DNA of 5,191 bases, taken from positions 120,789 to 125,979 of the forward strand of contig DPJB01000023.1 in NCBI GenBank assembly GCA_003543245.1. Reading direction: 5' to 3'. The stretch comes from Moraxellaceae bacterium. GTDB taxonomy: Bacteria; Pseudomonadota; Gammaproteobacteria; Pseudomonadales; Moraxellaceae. Below are positions 1 through 5,191 of this stretch, in pieces; within the stretch, counting starts at the first letter, position 1; each line of letters starts with the position of its first letter. The notes beneath the pieces were generated by a model. The model was not told the DNA's origin. It did no database searches and saw only the letters and a program-made list of their open reading frames with translations. Both the position numbers and the translations under genes were made by a program.

Positions 1-1335
1 CACACCAATCTGGGTGCCGGCCGCGTCGTGTACCAGGACCTTACCCGCATCTCCAAGGCCATTGTCGATGGTGACTTCTTTACCAATGCCGAGCTGGTGA
101 AGGCCGTTGATGGTGCCGTGAAAAACGGCAAGGCCGTCCACCTCTTTGGTCTGCTGTCCGATGGTGGTGTGCACAGTCACGAAGAGCACATCCAGGCCAT
201 GGTGAAAATGGCGGCGGATCGCGGTGCGCAGGAAATCTACGTGCACGCATTTCTTGATGGCCGCGATACGGCGCCGCGTTCTGCCGAGGGATATATCCGC
301 AATCTGGAAAACGTCATCGCTACCATCGGCAAGGGCCGCATTGCCTCGCTGTGTGGCCGCTATTACGCCATGGATCGTGACAACAACTGGGCGCGCGTGT
401 CGCGTGCCTGGGAACTGCTGGCACACGGCAAGCCCGAGTTCACTGCCGCCACCGCACAGGAAGGTCTTGCAGCTGCCTACGCGCGCGACGAGAACGACGA
501 GTTTGTTGCGCCCACGCAGATCGGCGCGCCGGCATTTGTGCGCGATGGCGACAGCATCATTTTCATGAATTTCCGTGCCGACCGTGCCCGCCAGATCACG
601 CGTGCCTTTGTGGTCAGGGATTTTGACAAGTTTGATCGTGGTGTGGTGCCGGCGATTGCTGCCTATGTGCAGCTCACCGAATATGCCGCCGACATTCCGG
701 CGCCGGTCGCCTACCCGCCGCAGTCACTCGACAACGTGTTTGGCGAATACATGGCCAGGCTGGGCAAGACGCAATTGCGCATTGCCGAAACCGAAAAATA
801 TGCGCACGTCACTTTCTTTTTCAATGGCGGCCGTGAAGAACCGTTTGCCGGCGAAGACCGCATCCTGATTCCATCGCCCAAGGTGGCGACGTTCGATCTC
901 AAGCCCGAAATGTCGGCATTCGAAGTCACGGACAAGCTGGTTGAGGCCATCGAGAGCGGCAAATACGACGCCATCATCTGCAACTATGCCAACGCGGATC
1001 AGGTCGGGCACACCGGCATGTTTGATGCGGCAGTGAAGGCGGTGGAGGCAGTTGATGTCTGCATCGGTCGCGTCGAGGCTGCCGTGCAGAAGGTGGGCGG
1101 CGAAATGCTGATCACGGCCGATCACGGCAATGTCGAGCAAATGTTTGATGAAGGTTCGCAGCAGCCACTGACGGCACACACGACCGATCCGGTGCCGCTG
1201 ATCTATGTTGGGCCACGTCAGGTACGACTGCTGGCTGGCGGCATTCTGGCAGACGTGGCGCCAACGCTACTGACACTCATGAATGCGCCTGTGCCTGCCG
1301 AAATGCAGGGGCGTTCACTGGTGGAATTTTCCTGA
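1..1335 (+). CDS. gpmI: 2,3-bisphosphoglycerate-independent phosphoglycerate mutase, 5'-truncated by the window edge
   Basis: The enzyme interconverts 3-phosphoglycerate and 2-phosphoglycerate in the cytoplasm, in glycolysis and gluconeogenesis; the family uses two metal ions (usually Mn2+) and a phosphoserine intermediate. The frame is open from base 1 ([14 protein letters not shown]) to TGA at 1333, giving 444 residues. The family is about 510-515 long, so roughly 70 N-terminal residues are missing, including the catalytic serine and one metal-binding Asp. Visible family motifs, by window codon: SDGGVHSH (His58), DGRD (86-89), [33 protein letters not shown] with its conserved Lys, NADQVGHTG (Asp333, His337), ADHGN (Asp374, His375) and AHTTDPVP (His393). 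All expected metal and phosphate ligands in this part are intact, so the enzyme should be functional. A GTG at 28 is an internal codon, not the start. The stop lies 6 nt before envC, which suggests co-transcription. Confidence 0.97.
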   Translation, partial: HTNLGAGRVVYQDLTRISKAIVDGDFFTNAELVKAVDGAVKNGKAVHLFGLLSDGGVHSHEEHIQAMVKMAADRGAQEIYVHAFLDGRDTAPRSAEGYIRNLENVIATIGKGRIASLCGRYYAMDRDNNWARVSRAWELLAHGKPEFTAATAQEGLAAAYARDENDEFVAPTQIGAPAFVRDGDSIIFMNFRADRARQITRAFVVRDFDKFDRGVVPAIAAYVQLTEYAADIPAPVAYPPQSLDNVFGEYMARLGKTQLRIAETEKYAHVTFFFNGGREEPFAGEDRILIPSPKVATFDLKPEMSAFEVTDKLVEAIESGKYDAIICNYANADQVGHTGMFDAAVKAVEAVDVCIGRVEAAVQKVGGEMLITADHGNVEQMFDEGSQQPLTAHTTDPVPLIYVGPRQVRLLAGGILADVAPTLLTLMNAPVPAEMQGRSLVEFS

Positions 1336-1341
1336 GTGATC

Positions 1342-2778
1342 ATGCGTCGTTTTTTCCCGACCCTGATGTCGCGCAGCGCCGGCCTGATGCTGGCGCTGGC
1401 ATGCCTGTGTGTTGCCGTGCCGGATGCTGCATGGGCGGTCACTGAAAAAACAACCAGCAGCAAGACGTCTGCGCAAAAGAAGGCGGCAGACAAGAAGGCC
1501 TCCACCAAAAAATCTTCGGCAAAAAAAGAAACAGCAAAAAAGACCACCAGAAAATCATCCTCCAAAAAACCGGCCAGTGTGGGTTCTGCACAAAAAGATC
1601 TGGCGCGTGTGCAGGATCAGATCCGTGCCTCGGAAAAGCGTATTCAGCTGACGCGTGAGCAACGCGCACAGAAAGAGGCCGAGCTCAAGCAGGCCGAGGC
1701 CGAGATTTCCGAACTGCGCAGCAGTGTCGGCGAAGTGCAGACCGACGTGCAGGTGCGCGAACAGAAGCTGCACGAGTTGCGTGTCGAGCGCTCCGAGCGT
1801 TTGCTGGATCGCGAGCGTCAAGTGGTGCAGATCAAGTCGGATTTGCGTCTGGCGCAGCGTCAGGGCGGCGAAGATTATTACAAGCTCCTGCTTAACCAGC
1901 AGGAGCCACAGGCACTGTCACGCCTGATGAAGTATTACGGATTTCTGCAGCAGGCCCGGGCCGAACGTGTGGCGGCGCTCAATAAAACCCTGGCACGCCT
2001 TGAGGCGATCGAGCAGGAAGAGCAGGACGAGCTGGCGCGCCTGAAGACACTGCGCGGAGAACTGCAGCACAAACAGACAAAGCTGACGGTTGCACAGGAA
2101 ACCCGCAACAAGACCATCAAGGCGCTTAGTGCCCGCATTGAATCGGAAGAAGAAAAGATTGCCCGCCTCAAGCGCGACCAGCAAAACCTGCAGGCGGTGA
2201 TGGATCGTCTGGAGCGGGTGGCGCGCGAATCGGCAGAGCGCGAGGCGCGCCGGCGCCAGGAGCAGGCAAAACAGCAGAAGCTGGAGCAGGAAAAGCGGAC
2301 ACGTGACGCCGTGGCCCAGGGCAAGCCGGCACCACCACCAAGCAAGACCCCGGCACCGGTCTGGAGTGCAGAGCCGGATTACCGTCCGGTTCCGTACAGT
2401 GGCCGTTGCCCCCTGCCGGCCGATGGCGGCATCCGTTCCCGCTTCGGTACGGCCCGTGCAGGTGGCCTGCGCTGGAACGGTATTGTCATTGCCGCTGCGC
2501 CAGGCAGTCCGGTCCGCGCCGTCCGCCCCGGCAAGGTCGCCTATGCGGATTACCTGCGCGGCTACGGTTATCTGGTCATTGTTGATCATGGCCGCGGCCT
2601 GATGTCGCTGTATGGTCAGAATGACAAGCTGCACAAGAAGGCGGGCGACAGTGTCGGCGGCAACGAAGTGATTGCCTCCGTCGGCAGCGACGACAACAGC
2701 GAGGCGGCCGGCCTGTATTTTGAGATCCGGCATCGCGGCCGTCCGAGCGATCCTGCTGCCTGGTGCGGCTTCAAATAA
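1342..2778 (+). CDS. envC: EnvC-type murein hydrolase activator (coiled coil plus degenerate LytM/M23 domain)
   Basis: By family, this is a periplasmic protein recruited to the division site that activates N-acetylmuramoyl-L-alanine amidases to split septal peptidoglycan. From ATG 1342 it has 478 residues. Residues 1-32 look like a signal peptide (two Arg, hydrophobic core, AWA before the cut). Residues 34-78 are lysine-rich, about 84-174 and 205-325 are heptad-like coiled coils around a short hinge containing EDYYKLLL, 328-342 are proline-rich, and about 355-478 form the LytM domain. That domain lacks the zinc ligands of active M23 peptidases: the first motif reads LRWNGIVIAAAPG and the usual HxH reads LYFEIR near 459. 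This matches E. coli EnvC as I remember it and argues for activation rather than hydrolysis. The start is uncertain: GTG 1336 directly abuts the gpmI stop and would add two residues. I prefer ATG, with a weak GAG at 1334-1336 as ribosome site. A novel substrate-cleaving M23 enzyme is unlikely. Confidence 0.93.
   Translation: MRRFFPTLMSRSAGLMLALACLCVAVPDAAWAVTEKTTSSKTSAQKKAADKKASTKKSSAKKETAKKTTRKSSSKKPASVGSAQKDLARVQDQIRASEKRIQLTREQRAQKEAELKQAEAEISELRSSVGEVQTDVQVREQKLHELRVERSERLLDRERQVVQIKSDLRLAQRQGGEDYYKLLLNQQEPQALSRLMKYYGFLQQARAERVAALNKTLARLEAIEQEEQDELARLKTLRGELQHKQTKLTVAQETRNKTIKALSARIESEEEKIARLKRDQQNLQAVMDRLERVARESAEREARRRQEQAKQQKLEQEKRTRDAVAQGKPAPPPSKTPAPVWSAEPDYRPVPYSGRCPLPADGGIRSRFGTARAGGLRWNGIVIAAAPGSPVRAVRPGKVAYADYLRGYGYLVIVDHGRGLMSLYGQNDKLHKKAGDSVGGNEVIASVGSDDNSEAAGLYFEIRHRGRPSDPAAWCGFK
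1441..1575 (+). repeat. Lysine-rich pentad repeat tract inside envC
   Basis: This 45-codon segment, just after the signal peptide, has 15 Lys and 1 Arg, the rest being mainly Ser, Thr and Ala. From 1477 to 1551 five consecutive 15-bp units each begin with a Lys-Lys pair (codon pairs at 1477, 1492, 1507, 1522 and 1537), and less regular RK and KK pairs follow. The units are KKAAD, KKAST, KKSSA, KKETA and KKTTR. Lysine codons shift from AAG in the first two units to mostly AAA later, and A-runs of 6-7 make the stretch clearly more AT-rich than its surroundings. It resembles low-complexity tails of histone H1-like proteins in composition only. Its role is unknown; a cationic tether to the anionic cell wall or membrane is an inference. 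Confidence 0.85.
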
Positions 2779-2790
2779 TTACAACGAAAC

Positions 2791-2809
2791 CCGGTGGCAC
2801 CATCACCGG
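2791..2809 (+). other. Short hairpin in the envC-ctpA spacer (first of two)
   Basis: CCGGTG (2791-2796) pairs perfectly with CACCGG (2804-2809) around a 7-nt loop, starting 12 nt after the envC stop. No T-run follows, so it is not a convincing intrinsic terminator. It could stabilise or mark the 3' end of the envC message, but a 6-bp stem can arise by chance in GC-rich DNA. Confidence 0.3.
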
Positions 2810-2835
2810 CCGACCTCTATGCTCGCTGGATACTG

Positions 2836-2854
2836 TGCCGGTCCGATGCCGGCA
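2836..2854 (+). other. Short hairpin just upstream of the ctpA ribosome-binding site
   Basis: TGCCGG (2836-2841) pairs with CCGGCA (2849-2854) around a 7-nt loop, and it ends 4 nt before the ctpA Shine-Dalgarno sequence. Its geometry matches that of the hairpin at 2791-2809. It leaves the GGAG free, so any effect on ctpA translation is speculative. Confidence 0.3.
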
Positions 2855-2858
2855 TGAC

Positions 2859-2862
2859 GGAG
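2859..2862 (+). promoter_or_regulatory. Shine-Dalgarno sequence of ctpA
   Basis: GGAG lies 7 nt before ATG 2870. This spacing decides for the ATG over the in-frame TTG at 2867, which would sit only 4 nt from it. It is the clearest ribosome-binding site in the window. Confidence 0.75.
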
Positions 2863-2869
2863 ATGGTTG

Positions 2870-4288
2870 ATGCGCGCTCACAAAGAATGGTTGTTGTTGC
2901 TGGCTCTCTCGGCGCCAGTGCTTGCCGCCGAGCCCGTGGCAGTTCCGCTGCCGGCGGATGTGCCTGCCGCCAGTGAAGAAAAACCGGCGACGCCTGCCTC
3001 CCGTCTGCCGCTGGATGACCTGCGTGCCTTTGTCGAAGTGTTCGAGCGCATTCGCGCCTCGTATGTCGAGCCGGTGGATGACCGCACCCTTTTCGAGAAT
3101 GCCATTCGCGGCATGCTCTCCTCACTCGATCCCCACTCTGCCTATCTGGACACCAAGTCCTTCGAGGATTTGCAGAACAATACCAGCGGCGAGTTTGGCG
3201 GCCTTGGTATCGAGGTCGGCATGGAGGATGGCCTCGTGCGTGTGGTGTCGCCGATTGACGATACGCCAGCCGCACGTGCCGGCATCCAGGCCGGTGACTA
3301 CATCATCAAGCTTGATGGCAAGTCAGTGCAGGGCATGAGTCTGGCGGATGCCATCAATCTCATGCGTGGCAAGGCCGGCACAAAAATTGTGCTGACCATT
3401 GTGCGCAAGGGTGAGGAGCCAAAGGAAATTACGCTGGTGCGTGCGCGCATCGAAATGACCAGTGTGCGTTCCCGCATGCTGGAGGACGGCTACGGCATGA
3501 TCCGCATCAGCCAGTTTCAGGCGCACACGGGCCGCGACTTCCGTCGTGAGGCAGAAAAGCTGCGCACCGAGGCCAAGGGCCAGCTGAAAGGTCTGGTGCT
3601 GGATTTGCGCAACAATCCCGGTGGCGTACTGGATGGTGCGGTTGCGGTGAGTGATGCAATGCTCGACAGCGGCATCATTGTGTCCACGCGCGGTCGTCAG
3701 GCTGGCTCCGGTCAGGAGTTCACAGCAACACCAGGCGATGTGCTCACTGGCGTTCCGGTTGTGGTGCTGGTCAATGGCGGGTCTGCTTCGGCTTCCGAGA
3801 TTGTGGCAGGGGCACTGCAGGATAACCGCCGTGCACTGGTGGCGGGCACCACCACCTTCGGCAAGGGTTCCGTGCAGACCGTGTTGCCGCTGAGTGCCAG
3901 CAAGGGCATCAAGCTCACCACGGCACGTTACTTCACGCCCAGTGGCCGTTCGATCCAGGCCGAGGGCATCAAGCCCGATATCGTGGTCAGTCCTGCCCGC
4001 GTCAGCCTGCTTGAGGGCGGATTAAGCGTGCGCGAGGCAGACCTGCAGGGACATCTCAGCCAGGGCAAGGCCACTGAAAAAGCGAAGGATGAAAAAGCCG
4101 CTGCCACGACGGATGCCGACAGCAAGAAAACCGAAGCCCGGACGATGGCGGAGCAGGACTACCAGCTGTACGAGTCGCTCAATATTCTCAAGGCCGCCGC
4201 CTGGTCGCGGGCGCCAGTGGTGTCGCAGCCACCGGTAAAGCCGGTTGAAAAAGCGGCGACACCCAAGGTGTCGGCCACGGCTGGTTGA
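2870..4288 (+). CDS. ctpA: Periplasmic carboxyl-terminal processing protease, S41 family
   Basis: A serine protease that degrades or trims periplasmic proteins from their C-termini; in relatives, substrates include cell-wall hydrolases and activity often needs a lipoprotein adaptor. The 472-residue product is of usual length. Residues 1-19/20 form a signal peptide (LLLLALSAPVLA). An N-terminal helical region (about 47-105, with SSLDPHSAYL) precedes a PDZ domain (about 107-190, GEFGGLGIEV to ITLVRA) and the S41 core (about 195-375). The motif GSASASEI places the catalytic Ser at 307; Lys332 in FGKGSVQ lies 25 residues on and Gln336 four further, the spacing expected for this family. LRNNPGG is also present. 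The tail includes the usual C-terminal helix (QDYQLYESLNILK) and ends in a Lys/Pro/Ala-rich extension. It follows envC by 91 nt in the same direction, so the unit joins a hydrolase activator to a protease of the same compartment. Confidence 0.96.
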   Translation: MRAHKEWLLLLALSAPVLAAEPVAVPLPADVPAASEEKPATPASRLPLDDLRAFVEVFERIRASYVEPVDDRTLFENAIRGMLSSLDPHSAYLDTKSFEDLQNNTSGEFGGLGIEVGMEDGLVRVVSPIDDTPAARAGIQAGDYIIKLDGKSVQGMSLADAINLMRGKAGTKIVLTIVRKGEEPKEITLVRARIEMTSVRSRMLEDGYGMIRISQFQAHTGRDFRREAEKLRTEAKGQLKGLVLDLRNNPGGVLDGAVAVSDAMLDSGIIVSTRGRQAGSGQEFTATPGDVLTGVPVVVLVNGGSASASEIVAGALQDNRRALVAGTTTFGKGSVQTVLPLSASKGIKLTTARYFTPSGRSIQAEGIKPDIVVSPARVSLLEGGLSVREADLQGHLSQGKATEKAKDEKAAATTDADSKKTEARTMAEQDYQLYESLNILKAAAWSRAPVVSQPPVKPVEKAATPKVSATAG

Positions 4289-4311
4289 GGGCTGGTAGTC
4301 AAAATAATAAT
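4285..4311 (+). promoter_or_regulatory. Weak candidate sigma70-type promoter for the lipoprotein gene
   Basis: TTGAGG (4285-4290, overlapping the ctpA stop) and AATAAT (4306-4311) match the -35 and -10 consensus at 4/6 and 5/6, but the spacer is only 15 nt. The predicted start point would fall at the left arm of the hairpin at 4315-4341. It is the best promoter-like sequence I see before the lipoprotein gene, but the short spacer makes it doubtful. Confidence 0.22.
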
Positions 4312-4314
4312 CAA

Positions 4315-4341
4315 GCGTGCTTTCGTATTACGAAAGCACGC
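4315..4341 (+). terminator. Perfect hairpin between ctpA and the lipoprotein gene, possible terminator
   Basis: GCGTGCTTTCG (4315-4325) and CGAAAGCACGC (4331-4341) are exact reverse complements around TATTA. The outer T-A of that loop can also pair, giving 12 bp and a 3-nt loop. It begins 26 nt after the ctpA stop, a typical place for a terminator. No T-run follows on the + strand (GTACGGCT), whereas the bases to its left (AAAATAATAATCAA) would read as a U-rich tail on the - strand. Thus an intrinsic terminator fits the - strand better. On the + strand it may be an RNA 3'-end stem, a Rho-assisted stop or an operator. Confidence 0.45.
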
Positions 4342-4363
4342 GTACGGCTATAGAGATATTCCC

Positions 4364-5191
4364 ATGTTGACTCGCCTGTTGGCGCCATTGGTTGCGCTTC
4401 CTTTTCTACTTTCAGGGTGTGGAAAAAATAATGATGCGCAGTCGACGGCAGAGGTGCCGGCAGCTGCAATCCAGGTGCAGGTAACGCCTTCGCTTGGGCG
4501 TATCACCAATGGCGTGATCGAATTGCGCACGCTTGGTGGTGAGCTTCTGGCCAGCGGCGGCACCGGCTCATCGGGTGCTGCAAGCTTTAAGCTCCCGACC
4601 GGTTTCAATAATTCTTACGTCATTCGTGTTTGTGGTGATGGCAGCGCCAGTTATTTTGATGAGGCCCTGCTTGCCGAGGCCCCGCTTGCCGGAACAGATT
4701 GTCTGCGAGCCATTGTCGCGAACCCACGACGTACAGCAGTTGCGGTGACGATGCTGACAGAGGCCGTTGCGCGCCGTCTGGAGATGGATGGCGGTCTGGC
4801 AACGGCCACTACGTCGGCCATTCAGTCTGCAACCGAGATGGTTCGTTCCCGTCTGGCACCAGAGCTTGGCGACATTCTCAATGCTCCGGTACTGGTGTCA
4901 TCTGAAGATGACCTTAACAATCTTCCTGGAACAGAAGCGGGTCTGCATGCCTTGCGCTTGTCGCTGCTTGTACGTAGCGCTGCGGATCTTGCTGTAACAC
5001 GCGGCGGTGTAACAGCAACGCCAGCGCTGGATGTTGGGCGTGCATTGGCAGATGACCTGAGCGATGGTTTGCTGGATGGACAGGTGGAGGGTGCTTTCAT
5101 ATTTTCTCCGGTGCATGACGTGTACAGCCTGAGTTCTCGCCTGCACTCTGCACTTCAGGGTTATGCTGAGGATGCTGCCGCATTGCAGGCG
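4364..5191 (+). CDS. Lipoprotein of unknown function, 3' end outside the window
   Basis: The frame opens at ATG 4364 and stays open to the last base (276 codons). AGAGA at 4352-4356, 7 nt upstream, is a modest ribosome site. The N-terminus (MLTRLLAPLVALPFLLSGCG) is a textbook lipoprotein signal with lipobox LSGC, Cys19 being lipidated; Gly20 at position +2 does not signal inner-membrane retention, so an outer-membrane location is likely. After a short polar linker, residues about 36-115 look beta-rich with alternating hydrophobic residues and a Gly/Ser turn, like an Ig-like or carboxypeptidase-regulatory-like sandwich. Cys90 and Cys113 could form a disulfide. Residues from about 118 on look helical, including VAVTMLTEAVARRL, LHALRLSLLVRSAADLAV and ADDLSDGLLDGQ (about 229-240). 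I do not recognise the family. It may be a larger surface protein with repeated domains further on. There are no TPR motifs so far, so nothing identifies it as a CtpA adaptor. Confidence 0.88.
   Translation, partial: MLTRLLAPLVALPFLLSGCGKNNDAQSTAEVPAAAIQVQVTPSLGRITNGVIELRTLGGELLASGGTGSSGAASFKLPTGFNNSYVIRVCGDGSASYFDEALLAEAPLAGTDCLRAIVANPRRTAVAVTMLTEAVARRLEMDGGLATATTSAIQSATEMVRSRLAPELGDILNAPVLVSSEDDLNNLPGTEAGLHALRLSLLVRSAADLAVTRGGVTATPALDVGRALADDLSDGLLDGQVEGAFIFSPVHDVYSLSSRLHSALQGYAEDAAALQA
4661..4690 (+). repeat. 15-bp tandem duplication within the lipoprotein gene
   Basis: Two adjacent 15-bp copies, 4661-4675 and 4676-4690, differ at one base (CTG versus CCG) and encode EALLA then EAPLA. The length keeps the reading frame. 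The copies lie between Cys90 and Cys113, probably in a surface loop or edge strand of the beta-rich domain. The near identity suggests a fairly recent duplication. Confidence 0.8.

Noticed and set aside
28..30. GTG as a possible start of gpmI
   Set aside because: The frame is open upstream to base 1 and the upstream codons encode the conserved NLGAGR motif, so this GTG is an internal valine.
724..1179. Open frame on the - strand (151 codons) opposite gpmI
   Set aside because: It overlaps the strongly conserved catalytic part of gpmI and shows no family motif or plausible ribosome site that I can support.
1393..1410. Possible lipobox (ALAC or LCVA region) in the EnvC signal peptide
   Set aside because: The residue at -3 of Cys21 is Ala rather than Leu, the hydrophobic core continues past the Cys, and an AWA signal peptidase I site follows. 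EnvC proteins are normally soluble periplasmic proteins.
1918..2733. Long open frame on the - strand (271 codons) opposite envC
   Set aside because: It lies wholly within envC, whose + strand product has clear domains. The - strand product is low in recognisable motifs, and long antisense frames are common opposite coding DNA of this composition.
2867..2869. TTG as the ctpA start
   Set aside because: The ATG three bases later has the better spacing (7 nt) from the GGAG sequence and is the preferred codon.
2794..2976. Small + strand open frame bridging the envC-ctpA spacer
   Set aside because: It runs out of frame into ctpA, has no good ribosome site, and its product shows no recognisable feature.
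4326..4354. Promoter with TATAGA at 4349-4354 as -10
   Set aside because: The -10 matches at four positions, but nothing resembling a -35 box lies 16-18 nt upstream, and the start point would fall almost at the ATG.

Overview
The window looks like a chromosomal core region of a proteobacterium, most likely a beta- or gammaproteobacterium. The base composition is moderately GC-rich (estimated by eye, not counted). The gene order gpmI - envC - ctpA is familiar from those groups. The protein families (cofactor-independent phosphoglycerate mutase, an EnvC-type amidase activator, a periplasmic S41 protease and an LSGC lipoprotein) point to a Gram-negative envelope. I cannot assign a genus.

Layout, all on the + strand. 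(1) 1-1335: the 3' part of gpmI; roughly the first 70 codons lie outside the window. (2) 1342-2778: envC, starting 6 nt after the gpmI stop. It encodes a signal peptide, an unusual lysine-rich pentad tract, two coiled-coil stretches, a proline-rich linker and a catalytically degenerate LytM domain. (3) 2779-2869: a 91-nt spacer with two small hairpins and a good Shine-Dalgarno sequence. (4) 2870-4288: ctpA, a complete S41 carboxyl-terminal processing protease with PDZ domain and Ser/Lys/Gln catalytic residues. (5) 4289-4363: a gap with an AT-rich stretch and a perfect 11-12 bp hairpin. (6) 4364 to the window edge: the first 276 codons of a lipoprotein of unknown function.

The first three genes read as one co-directional unit. 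GpmI makes 2-phosphoglycerate for glycolysis and gluconeogenesis. EnvC and CtpA act in the periplasm on cell-wall metabolism: EnvC switches on septal amidases, and CtpA-type proteases in relatives degrade cell-wall hydrolases. The hairpin after ctpA probably separates this unit from the lipoprotein gene.

I saw no mobile element, CRISPR array, tRNA or rRNA, and no convincing novel system. The points most worth a second look are the KK-x-x-x periodic tract in EnvC, the reversed polarity of the hairpin after ctpA, and the unrecognised lipoprotein with its internal 15-bp duplication.
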